In this document: in pieces, positions 1-8,680 of the stretch
Numbering within the stretch: the stretch's first letter is position 1
Layout: each line of letters opens with the position of its first letter
Source: DASPFV01 sp035620975
GTDB taxonomy: Bacteria > Acidobacteriota > Vicinamibacteria > Vicinamibacterales > 2-12-FULL-66-21
DNA length: 39,370 nt
Assembly: GCA_035620975.1 (NCBI GenBank)
Contig: DASPFV010000142.1
Coordinates: 1-39,370, forward strand
Reading direction: 5' to 3'
Notes under the pieces: generated by a model
Told to the model about the DNA's origin: nothing
Databases searched by the model: none
The model's input: the letters and a program-made list of their open reading frames with translations, nothing else
Translations under genes and position numbers: made by a program

Positions 1-58
1 GCTGTCGTTCTGAGGCGGCGGCTCGCGCGCACCCTTTCCGCCCTGCCGCACCGGGGCC

Positions 59-1723
59 TCAGCGGCCCCGCTGCTTTGCCGGTGCCATCTCGTCGCCCCA
101 GACCGTGCGAGGCGGCCCGTTCCACGGGTCCACGTGCGCGCGCTTCGCCCAGGCCTCCCATGCCGCCGCCAGCCTCTTGACAATCTCAGGATGCTCGGGC
201 GCCAGGTCAGTCCGCTCCACTCGGTCGGCGATCACGTCGTAGAGTTCCCATCCATCCGGGAACCTCGACACGAGCTTCCATCGTCCCTCGCGAATCGCAC
301 GGTTGCCTTCGTGCTCCCAGAAGATCGGCTGCGTCCGGGGGATGCGGTGTCCGGCGAAGGCGGGACGGAGGCTGACGCCCTCCATCGGCTGGATGGTCCG
401 GCCCTTGAACGCGCGGGGATAGGCCGCCCCCGTCGCCTCGACGACGGTCGGCATGATGTCCACCAGATGTGCGGGCTGATGGTCGAGCCCGCCGCGACGA
501 CCCGACGGAATACCCCGCGGCCAATGTGCGATGAGCGGCACGGAGATGCCGCCTTCATGCGTGAAATGCTTGAAGCTGCGGAACGGCGTGTTGTTGAGCG
601 CCGCCCAGTTCATGCCGAGGTAGAGGTTCGAGTTGGGCCCGCCGGGAGGGTCACCGTTGAAGCGGCCGTCGGGACCTGTTTCGGCGTTGCCGCCATTGTC
701 CGACAGGAACAGGATCAGCGTGTTGTCGAGCGCTTCACGCGCGCGTAAGCCATCGACCAGTCTGCCGACACTGATGTCGATTGCGTCGACCATCGCCGCG
801 TACACCGCCATCAGATGATCGAAGCGGTCTTGCGCGTCGGCCGGCAGCGACTCCCAGGCGGGGGAATCCGGTTCGCGCGGGCTGAGCGGCCATTTCGCGT
901 CAATCAACCCCATCTGGATCTGCCGGCGATATCGGGCTTCGCGCAGCCGATCCCAGCCGGGTTTGTACGTGCCGCGGTACTTGGCGATCAACTCCGACGG
1001 CGCCATCAACGGGAAATGCGGCGCGTTGTGTGGAACGTAGAGAAAGAACGGCTTGCCGGCCGTCCGGGCCTCATCAACGAACTTCAGCCCGAACTCCGAC
1101 CACAGATATGTCGTGTACCAGTCCGGTCCCAGCAGAGGCGAGTCGTGAGAGACAGGGCGCCCGTCGAGGTAAAGCGGTTCCCGACCGCGCTTCGTCAGCT
1201 CGTCACCACCCGGGAAGCTCTGATTGGGAAAGAAAATGCCGCCGGCGCGTATGTTCAGGACGCGGTCGAAGCCGCGCTGCCAGGGCGGCGAGCCATTCTG
1301 TTGGCCGAGATGCCACTTGCCGGCCATTGCCGTGAAATAGCCGGCCTCCCGCAGCAGTTCGGCGATCGTAATCGACTGTTCGTTCAGCCGTCCGGTCGTC
1401 CCGGACGAACCCTGGCGGACCACGTTGTCCAGATGTCCCATTCCCGCCTGATGCGGATAAATGCCCGTCAGCAGGCTGGCGCGTGTCGGCGAGCAGCGCG
1501 GCGTGCTGTAGAACTGGGTGAAGCGCACGCCTTGGGCGGCCAGCGCGTCAAGGTTCGGCGTGTCGATCTCGCCCCCATAGGACCCGATGTCCGACCACCC
1601 CATGTCATCGACGAGAATAAGGACGATGTTGGGGCGGCCGGCCGGCTGCGCGCCCGCGTCACCGCCCGGAAGGATGGTCAGCGCCAACGCCAGGCACGCG
1701 TGAGTCAATGGACGGCGCAGCAT
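59..1723 (-). CDS. Secreted arylsulfatase-type sulfatase
   Basis: Hydrolyses sulfate esters, probably on exported substrates such as sulfated glycans. A basic, hydrophobic N-terminus (MLRRPLTHACLALAL) ending near AGAQ looks like a signal peptide. The metal-binding start of the alkaline phosphatase-like fold is seen as NIVLILVDDMGWSD (about residues 32-45). The sulfatase signature CSPTRASLLTG lies at about 77-87; its Cys is the residue converted to formylglycine in type I sulfatases. GKWHLG and LFLSDNGG follow. At 554 residues it is full length for the family. I chose the ATG at 1723 because GGAGGT sits just upstream; a TTG at 1738 would add five residues. No formylglycine-generating enzyme is in the window. 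The stop lies 58 bases from the left edge, so the downstream neighbour is unseen. Confidence 0.93.
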   Translation of the reverse strand: MLRRPLTHACLALALTILPGGDAGAQPAGRPNIVLILVDDMGWSDIGSYGGEIDTPNLDALAAQGVRFTQFYSTPRCSPTRASLLTGIYPHQAGMGHLDNVVRQGSSGTTGRLNEQSITIAELLREAGYFTAMAGKWHLGQQNGSPPWQRGFDRVLNIRAGGIFFPNQSFPGGDELTKRGREPLYLDGRPVSHDSPLLGPDWYTTYLWSEFGLKFVDEARTAGKPFFLYVPHNAPHFPLMAPSELIAKYRGTYKPGWDRLREARYRRQIQMGLIDAKWPLSPREPDSPAWESLPADAQDRFDHLMAVYAAMVDAIDISVGRLVDGLRAREALDNTLILFLSDNGGNAETGPDGRFNGDPPGGPNSNLYLGMNWAALNNTPFRSFKHFTHEGGISVPLIAHWPRGIPSGRRGGLDHQPAHLVDIMPTVVEATGAAYPRAFKGRTIQPMEGVSLRPAFAGHRIPRTQPIFWEHEGNRAIREGRWKLVSRFPDGWELYDVIADRVERTDLAPEHPEIVKRLAAAWEAWAKRAHVDPWNGPPRTVWGDEMAPAKQRGR

Positions 1724-1738
1724 CTCACCTCCAAGCAA

Positions 1739-2200
1739 GGCGCTCGGGTGCGTTCGTGGTCGAGTCGTGATTTCGGGCGCCAGACGTTACCACACATGGG
1801 TTGTCGGCGGGCAAGTCGCCGTTTCCCTCGCCCTCCGGAACTGCCCGGAAGACGCTGAAATCGACGAGCCCGATGCGCGCGGCGCGCCCCGGCGCACCTG
1901 AAAGCGGACGGTCTCACATGAATTGAGTCGTGTCGAGCACACTCGGCACCTCCCCGTATACGAGCGCTGAGGCCGGTTCGCGGAACATCGCCCGAGGTCT
2001 GGCGCAGCATCGTCGGCACCAGCCCCGCGATTACGCACGGCGCGAAGCAGCCATTCGAACCAGCGCCGGTAATCTACATGCCCGTGCCGAGGGGCGCCGC
2101 CGTCGAGCGCGTCGCTGCTGGTCCGGAGCTCACTCGCTCCCTGGCGACTGAATTCAAGGCACCCTGATCGATAATCCCGGGGCATGACGGGACATGCTCG
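1739..2200. other. Intergenic region between divergent genes, no gene recognised
   Basis: About 460 bases separate the sulfatase (leftward) from the arginase-family gene (rightward). Several overlapping frames are open on both strands, but their translations are Arg/Ala/Gly-rich with no recognisable motif, as expected by chance in GC-rich DNA. It should hold two divergent promoters; I see no clear -35/-10 pair, and no hairpin stands out. Confidence 0.5.
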
Positions 2201-3031
2201 ATGAGAGTGGCGGTTCTGGACGTGCCGTACGACTGCGGCCATTTCGATCGGCGCATGGGCAGCGGTCCTCTCGCCCTGCTTCGAAGCGGCCTGCTGGCGG
2301 AGCTCGAGACCGACGGCGTGGACGTGCGGGCCGAACCGGTTCGGCTTCCCGAGGGCTTTCACACCGAATGGGACGCGCTTGTCTCGCTGCAGCATCAGAT
2401 CGCCGGGCTGGTCCGTGCGGCATCCGAGCGGGGTGAGCGCGCACTCATCCTGAGCGGCAACTGCGGGCCGGCCGCGCTGGGAGCCATCGGCGCACTCGGC
2501 GGCGACCGCACGGCCGTTGTGTGGTGCGACGCGCACGGGGACTTCAATACGCCCGAGAGCTCACCCTCGGGGTTCCTGGACGGCATGGCGCTCGCCACGG
2601 CCGCGGGGCGCTGCTGGAGCGCAGCGACGCGGCGGCTGGAGATGCCGACTGTCGTGAGCGACGACTCCATCACGCTCGTTGGCGCTCGCGATCTCGACGC
2701 GGCCGAGGCGGAGCAGATCGCGGCCTCCGGCATCACCCGCGTCGCGCCCGGGGGGACCGACGACCTGATTCGCGGCCTCGAGCGCCTCCCGGCGACTGCC
2801 GCGCACCTGTACCTGCACGTGGACATGGACGTGGTCGATGCAGACGAGGTGCGGGCGAATCAGTTCGCCGCCCCGGGCGGCCTCGGCCTCGACGAGCTGC
2901 TGGCCATGATCGCGGCCATCGGCCGGGTGCGCTGGATTGCCGCGGCCTCGTTGACGGCGCTCGATCCGTGGTGGGATCCGCGCTCGACGGCGGCGGCCCG
3001 GCGGGTGGCTCGCGCGCTCGCGCTCGCGTGA
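2201..3031 (+). CDS. Arginase/agmatinase-family hydrolase with a Cys at the first metal motif
   Basis: A ureohydrolase-fold protein of 276 residues, a little short for the family. The second metal motif is intact (WCDAHGDFNTP, about 108-118) and so is the third (HVDMDVVDADE, about 206-216), giving the DxHxD and DxDxxD ligand sets that hold the dinuclear Mn site. The first motif, normally GGDHS with a His ligand, reads SGNCGPAALG (about 84-93), so Cys sits where the His is expected. Such variants are usually annotated only as arginase family protein, and the substrate (arginine, agmatine, formiminoglutamate or other) cannot be read from sequence. The start follows only a weak GACGGGA. It appears monocistronic. 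Confidence 0.85.
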   Translation: MRVAVLDVPYDCGHFDRRMGSGPLALLRSGLLAELETDGVDVRAEPVRLPEGFHTEWDALVSLQHQIAGLVRAASERGERALILSGNCGPAALGAIGALGGDRTAVVWCDAHGDFNTPESSPSGFLDGMALATAAGRCWSAATRRLEMPTVVSDDSITLVGARDLDAAEAEQIAASGITRVAPGGTDDLIRGLERLPATAAHLYLHVDMDVVDADEVRANQFAAPGGLGLDELLAMIAAIGRVRWIAAASLTALDPWWDPRSTAAARRVARALALA

Positions 3032-3282
3032 CGAACGCGCCTCATCGCGCCTCGACTGCCTGAGACCGGGGCTCAAGGCCTTCCGCGCGACGACGACGGC
3101 CGCGCCGCGCCAAGTTCCTTCGCGAGCCTCTGAATCAGGTCCGAGCCTGCTGCGCTCCGATCGTGTCACGAATCACGGTGTGTTGCGTGTCGGGAAACCA
3201 GCGAAGGTACGCGTGACCCTCGAGGCCGCGGTCTGCCGCCCCGGCCGAGGCGCCGCCTCGCCCGTGGTAGTGTGACCGCACC

Positions 3283-4605
3283 ATGCTCACCCTGCATCGC
3301 CCAGCGCCATCGGCCGCCCTGATCGTCGCCGCGTGCGCCCTGGCCGGGACCGTGCACACCGGTCAGGCCCGGCAGACCAGCGCCGCGACCCCGAGTCGCA
3401 CCGTCCTCGTCCGGGCCGCACGCGTCATCGACGGGCGCGGCGGGTCGCCGCTCCGCGATGGAGGCGTCCTCGTCAGAGGCGACCGGATCGAGCGCGTCGG
3501 CCCCGCGGCCGGCATGACGGCCGACGAGGTCATCGACCTCGGCTCGGCGACGGTCCTGCCCGGCCTCATCGATCTCCACACCCATCTCACCGACGAAGTG
3601 GGCACGAACTGGGAGTCCGCGCTCCTCACCACGACACCGGGCCGCGCGGCCCTCTACGGCGCGATCAACGCGCGGACGACGCTGATGGCCGGGTTCACGA
3701 CGTGCCGCGACATGGGGCCGACATGGCCCTACGTGGACATCGACCTGCGCTATGCCATCGACAAGGGCTCGACGCCGGGCCCGAGGCTGCAGGTCGCCGG
3801 CAACTACGTGTCGGCCACGGGCGGCGCGGGCGACGCCCGGCAGTTCTCCATCTACGTCGACGTGCCCATCGTCCGGAACCTGGCCGACGGCGTGGACGAG
3901 ATACGCCGGGCCGTGCGGACCAACCTGAAGAACGGCGCGGACTTCGTGAAGATTCTCGCCACCGGCGCCGTGATGTCCAAGGGCATCCCGCCGGGCGCCC
4001 AGCAGTACTCGGACGAGGAGCTGGCCGTCGCGGTCGTCGAGGCCAACCGCTGGGGCCGCTTCGTCGCGGCTCACGCGCACGGGGCAGAGGGCATCAGGGC
4101 GGCACTGCGGGCCGGCGTCCGCACGATCGATCACGGCAGCATGCTCGACGAGGAGGCCGCGGCGCTGCTCCGCGAGAAGGGCGCCTGGTTCGCGCCGACG
4201 CTCTACGTGGGCCACACGATCCTGCACGACAGCCAGGCGCTCAACATTCCGGCGCACCAGGTCGAGCGCGAGCGCGCCATGCAGGGCACGCAGGAACGCG
4301 CGTTCAAGCTGGCGCTGTCGCGCAACCTGCCCATCGCGTTCGCCACCGACGCCGGCGTCTTCCCTCACGGCGAGAACGCGCGCGAGTTCAAGATCCGGGT
4401 GGGATTGGGCCAGTCACCGATGGCCGCCATCGAAGGCGCTACGCGAATCGCCGCCGAGGCCATGGGCTGGGGCGATCGCGTCGGCACGCTGCAGCCCGGC
4501 CTCTACGCCGACCTGATCGCCGTCGCACGCGATCCGCTCGCCGACATCAGCGAGCTCGAGCGGGTGCAGTTCGTGATGAAGGGCGGCACGGTGTACCGCC
4601 GTTAG
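3283..4605 (+). CDS. Secreted metal-dependent amidohydrolase (imidazolonepropionase-like)
   Basis: A 440-residue amidohydrolase-superfamily enzyme with a likely signal peptide (APSAALIVAACALAGTVHTG). Metal ligands are readable: HxH in IDLHTHLTDE (about 95-104), the Lys expected to be carboxylated in FVKILATGAV (about 223-232), His in VAAHAHG and in TIDHGSM, and the catalytic Asp in FATDAGVFPHG (about 350-360). A small beta-sandwich (VLVRAARVIDGRG at the N-terminus, LQPGLYADLIAV at the C-terminus) frames the barrel, as in imidazolonepropionase-like and Xaa-Pro dipeptidase-like hydrolases. Export argues for a peptidase or scavenging role rather than histidine catabolism; the substrate is unknown. 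The ribosome site is weak. Confidence 0.9.
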   Translation: MLTLHRPAPSAALIVAACALAGTVHTGQARQTSAATPSRTVLVRAARVIDGRGGSPLRDGGVLVRGDRIERVGPAAGMTADEVIDLGSATVLPGLIDLHTHLTDEVGTNWESALLTTTPGRAALYGAINARTTLMAGFTTCRDMGPTWPYVDIDLRYAIDKGSTPGPRLQVAGNYVSATGGAGDARQFSIYVDVPIVRNLADGVDEIRRAVRTNLKNGADFVKILATGAVMSKGIPPGAQQYSDEELAVAVVEANRWGRFVAAHAHGAEGIRAALRAGVRTIDHGSMLDEEAAALLREKGAWFAPTLYVGHTILHDSQALNIPAHQVERERAMQGTQERAFKLALSRNLPIAFATDAGVFPHGENAREFKIRVGLGQSPMAAIEGATRIAAEAMGWGDRVGTLQPGLYADLIAVARDPLADISELERVQFVMKGGTVYRR

Positions 4606-4675
4606 CCGCGATCGATTGGGAAGATTGACGGGAGCCCCCATCCGTTCTACCGTTCCCGTCGAGGGGAGCGCCCGC

Positions 4676-4861
4676 ATGGCACAGTCGGCAACCGTGGCGA
4701 ACCAGAAGCAGATCCTCGCGAACCAGCGCCGGATTCTCGCGAATCAGCAGCGGATCCAGGCCAACCAGACGAAGCTGGACCGGCTGCTCCGGAACCAGAA
4801 GAAGCTGGATCGCATCCTCGCCAATCAGAAGGCCATCCTGTCGAAACTCGCGCGAACCTAG
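4676..4861 (+). CDS. 61-residue NQ-repeat coiled-coil microprotein
   Basis: A very small, hydrophilic protein made almost wholly of a repeating unit. Asn-Gln pairs stand at residues 9, 16, 23 and 30 (period 7), then 40 and 50 (period 10), each followed by basic residues and an Ile/Leu pair (NQKQILA, NQRRILA, NQQRIQA, NQTKLDR, NQKKLDR, NQKAILS). The 7-residue period with Ile/Leu spacing predicts an amphipathic helix able to form a coiled coil. There is no signal peptide or membrane segment. The ATG follows GAGGGGAG at 4660-4668 with good spacing; an upstream in-frame start at 4616 is less likely. It sits 70 bases after the amidohydrolase and may share its transcript. Function unknown. Confidence 0.75.
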   Translation: MAQSATVANQKQILANQRRILANQQRIQANQTKLDRLLRNQKKLDRILANQKAILSKLART

Positions 4862-5131
4862 CGTGTTTGCACTGTTGCACGGACGGGCGGGTCCGCGCGT
4901 GAGCTCGACGGCGGGCCCGGTCATTGATCCGACGGGGCACGAGCATGCGCTTCCTGGAGCGTGCCCGATGATGCTCGCCCGATGCGGGCCGGCGGCTCTT
5001 CCACGTCAGGAAGCCCTGGCCGCGACGCCTTCGCGGAAGGCTCGGCCCGAGGCTCCTCGTGGCCGTCCTCTTCTCCTACGAGCTGCTCGTGACGCTGGCA
5101 GCGCACCACGAGCCCTGAGTCAGGAGTCCGC

Positions 5132-6193
5132 GTGAACGTGCAACGGCTGCGCCCCGACAACTTCACGCCCCCGAGCCGGACCCCGTGGGGCGGGCGGTCC
5201 ATTCTCGGCCGCTTCAAAGCGGGCCTCGAGCTGGGTGTCGACGCCCGTGTGCGCGTGGGCGAGTCCTGGGAGATTTCCACCGAGCCGTCGTTTCCGAGCG
5301 TGCTCGAGTCGGGCGAGCGCCTGGCCGACGTCATCGAGGCGGACCGGCTCGCGTGGCTGGGCGAGGAAGCCGCCGCCGAGTACGCCGGCTGCCCGCTGCT
5401 GGTCAAGCTGATCGACGCGGCGGACAACCTCTCCGTCCAGGTCCACCCGCCTGAGGATCATGCGCTTCTGGCCAGCGGCGAGTCCGGGAAGACGGAGGCC
5501 TGGGTGGTGCTCGGGACCGGGCCTGGAGCCCGGATCTATCTGGGCTTCCGCGACGGTGTCGACGAAAACGCCGCGGCGAGGTGCCTGGCGGCCGGCGGGG
5601 CGCTCGCGGAGCTGATGAACGCGGTGCCCGTGCACGAAGGGGACGTCTTCATGATCCGTCCGGGCCTGGCGCACGCGCTCGGGTCGGGCGTGATCGTGCT
5701 GGAGCCCCAGCGCGTCCGGCCGCACCGTCGCACGGTGACCTACCGCTTCTGGGACTGGAACCGTGCGTACGATGCAGACGGTGCGGTGGCGCCGGGCGGT
5801 TCACCAAGGCCGCTTCACGTGCGTGAAGCGCTCGCCGTGACCGACTGGCAGGCAGCGCGAGGGATGGCACTCGTGGAGGGATGCCGGCGGACCCCGCTCA
5901 CCCTGGGGATCGAAGGCGGCCTCGAGCGGTCGCGCTTGCTCGAGGAGCCCGAGCTGTGGATGGAGCGGTGGGTCGGCACGGGCACCGGCCGTGTTCCCCG
6001 TACCGGGACCCTTCTAGGGCTGGTCTGCCTGGATGGGACCGTCGAGCTGACCTGGAACGGGTCGGCGCTGCCGTTGAGAGGCGGTCATGCGGCAGTCGTC
6101 CCAGCATCGATGGCCGAGGTGACGGCGCACCTGCAGGCGTCACACCTGGCGCTCTGCTGCGTCCCGCCTCCCCTGCACTCCGCACGGGAATAG
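5132..6193 (+). CDS. manA: Class I mannose-6-phosphate isomerase
   Basis: Interconverts mannose-6-phosphate and fructose-6-phosphate, feeding GDP-mannose and glycan synthesis or mannose use. The zinc/active-site motifs of type I PMI are visible: LSVQVHPPEDHA (about 105-116, Gln and His ligands), SGKTEAWVVLG (about 120-130, Glu) and the cupin strand GDVFMIRPGLAHALGSG (about 171-187, His), followed by LEPQRVRPHRRTVTYRFWDW. The N-terminal TPWGGRSIL is typical of short bacterial type I enzymes, and 353 residues fits that group. The last 100 residues form a second, more degenerate cupin. The isomerase could supply the glycan genes at 27.6-32.4 kb, but nothing links them physically. Confidence 0.92.
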   Translation: MNVQRLRPDNFTPPSRTPWGGRSILGRFKAGLELGVDARVRVGESWEISTEPSFPSVLESGERLADVIEADRLAWLGEEAAAEYAGCPLLVKLIDAADNLSVQVHPPEDHALLASGESGKTEAWVVLGTGPGARIYLGFRDGVDENAAARCLAAGGALAELMNAVPVHEGDVFMIRPGLAHALGSGVIVLEPQRVRPHRRTVTYRFWDWNRAYDADGAVAPGGSPRPLHVREALAVTDWQAARGMALVEGCRRTPLTLGIEGGLERSRLLEEPELWMERWVGTGTGRVPRTGTLLGLVCLDGTVELTWNGSALPLRGGHAAVVPASMAEVTAHLQASHLALCCVPPPLHSARE

Positions 6194-6259
6194 GGCCGGG
6201 CTCGCAGCTTCAACGCTCACCCTCAGGCGCCCTCGCCTTGGTGGTGGGATCATGGATCC

Positions 6260-7024
6260 ATGCAGCACGTGGATGCAGTCGTGGCGCGCGCGCGCCAGTG
6301 GGTGGACGAATCGTCACGCGTGGTCGTCCTGACGGGCGCCGGCATCTCGACGGAGTCCGGGATCCCCGACTTTCGCGGGCCACGTGGGGTCTGGACGACG
6401 AACCCGAAAGCGGAACAGCTCTCCAACATTCATTTCTACATGGCGGATCCTGAGGTGCGGAAGCTCGCCTGGCGCAGCCGTGTCGAGCATCCCGCCTGGC
6501 ACGCGGTGCCGAATGCCGGCCACGGCGCGCTCGTCGGCCTCGAGCGTCGGGGCAAGCTGCTCGCGCTCGTCACCCAGAACATCGACGGGCTGCACCAGCG
6601 GGCGGGCAGTTCGGCCGACCGGGTCGTCGAGGTCCACGGCACGGTCCACGAAGTGATGTGCATGCGCTGTCGGTGGCGTGGCCCGATGCGGCCGACGCTC
6701 GAGCGCGTGCTCGCCGGCGAAGAGGATCCGCCGTGCGGGGAATGCGGGGGCATCCTCAAGAGCGCGACGATCTCCTTCGGCCAGGCGCTCGTGCCGGCCG
6801 TGATCGATCGGGCGATACGGGCCGCGGTGGATGCCGATCTGTTCATGGCCGTCGGCACCAGCCTGCAGGTCTACCCGATTGCGGGCCTGCTGCCGATTGC
6901 GAAGGACACCGGGGCGCGCACGATCATCGCGAATGCGGAGCCCACGCCGATGGATCACCTGGCGGATGCGGTGATTTCCAGTCCGATCGGCGAGGTTCTG
7001 CCGCTCATCTGCGGGCGGCAGTGA
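6260..7024 (+). CDS. Sir2-family NAD-dependent protein deacylase
   Basis: A 254-residue sirtuin that removes acyl groups from lysines using NAD+. The NAD-binding signature TGAGISTESGIPDFRG lies at about 25-40, TQNIDGLHQRAG at about 105-116 and the catalytic His in VEVHGT at about 126. Four zinc cysteines are present as CMRC (134/137) and CGEC (159/162), and GTSLQVYPIAGL closes the Rossmann fold. The usual PxVVxFGE strand is replaced by LKSATISFGQAL, a recurrent variant. The Ala-Arg/Tyr-Arg pair that marks succinyl/malonyl preference in CobB is not evident, so acyl specificity is open. It begins 66 bases after the isomerase gene and ends 26 bases before the beta-lactamase-like gene. Confidence 0.93.
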   Translation: MQHVDAVVARARQWVDESSRVVVLTGAGISTESGIPDFRGPRGVWTTNPKAEQLSNIHFYMADPEVRKLAWRSRVEHPAWHAVPNAGHGALVGLERRGKLLALVTQNIDGLHQRAGSSADRVVEVHGTVHEVMCMRCRWRGPMRPTLERVLAGEEDPPCGECGGILKSATISFGQALVPAVIDRAIRAAVDADLFMAVGTSLQVYPIAGLLPIAKDTGARTIIANAEPTPMDHLADAVISSPIGEVLPLICGRQ

Positions 7025-7050
7025 TACCTTGATCCGTATCCCGCACCGCC

Positions 7051-8037
7051 ATGCCACCACACAGCCCCAACATGACCTCCCTGCGTCGCCCGATCGGCCT
7101 GGCCATCCTCTGCGCGTCGGTTCTGGTGCCCGGTCCCGCATACCCGCAGCCATCGCGGGCCAGCGGGTCGGCCGATGTCCCGGACGTGACGCTCCAGCAT
7201 CTCATGGACGCGCAGGCCCGCCGCCACCGGGGGAAGGTCTCGCTGTACGCCAGGCACCTCCGGACCGGCCGGACCGTGGCCATCGACCCGGATGTGCCCG
7301 TCAACACCGCGTCCGTCATCAAGCTCGCGATCATGCTCGAGGCCATGTATCAGGTGAAGGAGGGCCGCGTCGCTTTCGCCGACGTGCTGCCGTTCCGGAA
7401 GGACGATCAGGTGTCGGGGTCCGGCGTGCTCCTCCTGTTTCGCACGCCGGCAGCGGTCGATCTCGAGACCGCCATCGTGCTGATGATCGCGCAGAGCGAC
7501 AACACCGCGACGAATCTCGTGCTGGCCCGCATCGGGCGCGAGAACGTCAACCGGCGCCTGCGCGGGCTCGGGTTCGAGCAGACTACGAGCATCCGCCCGG
7601 TAGGTCGTCCCAAAGAGGGAGATCAGACCCCGGAGCTGAAGCCGTTCGGCATCGGACGCACCACGGCCCGCGAGATGGCGGGCATCCTCGAGTCCATCGA
7701 ACGCTGCGATCTCGGCGATCGGCACCTCTGTGCGAGGATGGTGGACATCCTTCAGCATCAGTTCTGGCGCAACGCCATCCCGCACTACCTGGAGGCCGCC
7801 GACACGACCGAGGTCGCGAGCCAGGTCGCCAACAAGACGGGGAGCCTCGATCGCGTGCGGAACGACGTAGGGATCGTCTACACCAAGAGCGGACCCATCG
7901 TGATCTCCGTCTTCACGTACGAGAACGCGGACACCAGCTGGACTCCCGAGAACGAGGCGGAGCTGCTCATCGCAGGAATGGCGAAGACCATCGTGGACGG
8001 CTGGGCGCCGGACGGGCTCGGCTCGGAAAAGCAGTAG
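7051..8037 (+). CDS. Secreted class A beta-lactamase-like serine hydrolase
   Basis: A 328-residue penicillin-binding-fold serine hydrolase. The N-terminus (LRRPIGLAILCASVLV...AYPQ) is a signal peptide; the ATG at 7072 would give a cleaner one than 7051, and neither has a good ribosome site. Catalytic motifs: SVIK at 88-91 (nucleophile Ser and Lys), SDN at 149-151, and KTGS at 262-265. The omega-loop Glu is not certain: PELKPFGIGRTTAREMA aligns with the ExxLN...TTT region, but the LN is replaced. It could be a true beta-lactamase, a D,D-peptidase-related enzyme or another serine hydrolase, so resistance should not be assumed. No LysR/AmpR or BlaR/BlaI gene is adjacent. Confidence 0.88.
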   Translation: MPPHSPNMTSLRRPIGLAILCASVLVPGPAYPQPSRASGSADVPDVTLQHLMDAQARRHRGKVSLYARHLRTGRTVAIDPDVPVNTASVIKLAIMLEAMYQVKEGRVAFADVLPFRKDDQVSGSGVLLLFRTPAAVDLETAIVLMIAQSDNTATNLVLARIGRENVNRRLRGLGFEQTTSIRPVGRPKEGDQTPELKPFGIGRTTAREMAGILESIERCDLGDRHLCARMVDILQHQFWRNAIPHYLEAADTTEVASQVANKTGSLDRVRNDVGIVYTKSGPIVISVFTYENADTSWTPENEAELLIAGMAKTIVDGWAPDGLGSEKQ

Positions 8038-8140
8038 GCTACGGGAAACGACCACCGCGAACCCGCCTTCGATCCGCTGAAACTTTCTCTCGGCTCGTGT
8101 GTTCTTCCCCTGGTGGCGGACGCGGCAGACCCTCCGGGCA

Positions 8141-8680
8141 ATGACCGACGCGCGCCTGTTTGAGGCGTTCGTCCGCCGGTACCAGGACATGGTGTTCGCT
8201 ACGGCCGTCCGGATGCTCGGCAGCCATGCCGACGCCGAAGACGTCGCGCAGACCGTTTTCCTGCGGGCATTCCAGCGTTTCGCCCGGATCGGCAGCAGTC
8301 CCGCCGCGGCGGGCTGGCTGAAGGCCGTGACGCGGAACGAGTGTCTCAACCACCTGTCCCGGTACCGGGCACGCTGGCGGTTCTTCAGCGAGTTGTCGGA
8401 TGCCCGCAGCGACGATCCCGTGCCGGCACTCGCGGATGCGCGCGCCGGGTCCTTCAGGTCCGCGCTCGATGACGCCGCGCGGCACCGGGCCCTCGAAGAG
8501 GCGATCCGGCAGCTGCCCGAGCACCAGAGGGTTCCGCTGGTCCTGTTCCATTTCGAGGAGTTGAGCTACCAGGAAATCGCCGACACGCTGCACGTGTCGC
8601 TCGGGAAAGTGAAGACCGACATCCACCGCGCCCGCGAGGCGCTCAGGACCGTGCTCTCCGCTGATGACGCAACCCGCTGA
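8141..8680 (+). CDS. ECF-type RNA polymerase sigma factor
   Basis: A 179-residue group IV sigma factor. Region 2 is clear at the N-terminus (FVRRYQDMVFATAVRMLG, then DAEDVAQTVFLRAFQ), with the promoter-melting segment GWLKAVTRNECLNHLSR. Region 4 is at the C-terminus (AIRQLPEHQRVPLVLFHFEE, LSYQEIADTLHVSLGKVKTD, the -35 helix-turn-helix). I use the ATG at 8141 (MTDARLFEAF); an in-frame start at 8099 would add 14 untypical residues. Its last 17 bases overlap the next gene, which in turn shares ATGA with the third, so the three genes should be translated as a coupled operon. This layout makes the second protein the likely anti-sigma partner. Confidence 0.92.
   Translation: MTDARLFEAFVRRYQDMVFATAVRMLGSHADAEDVAQTVFLRAFQRFARIGSSPAAAGWLKAVTRNECLNHLSRYRARWRFFSELSDARSDDPVPALADARAGSFRSALDDAARHRALEEAIRQLPEHQRVPLVLFHFEELSYQEIADTLHVSLGKVKTDIHRAREALRTVLSADDATR

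Noticed and set aside
3135..3284. Minus-strand 49-codon frame ending in AYLRWFPDTQHTVIRDTIG
   Set aside because: The tail looks somewhat protein-like, but I recognise no family, there is no ribosome site, and its start overlaps the amidohydrolase start on the other strand.
4863..5131. Plus-strand 90-codon frame after the NQ microprotein
   Set aside because: Arg/Ala/Pro-rich translation without motifs; looks like non-coding spacer before manA.
7051..8037. Resistance cassette or mobile context for the beta-lactamase-like gene
   Set aside because: No integrase, attC, insertion sequence or regulator is adjacent, and base composition matches the neighbours, so it looks like an ordinary chromosomal gene.
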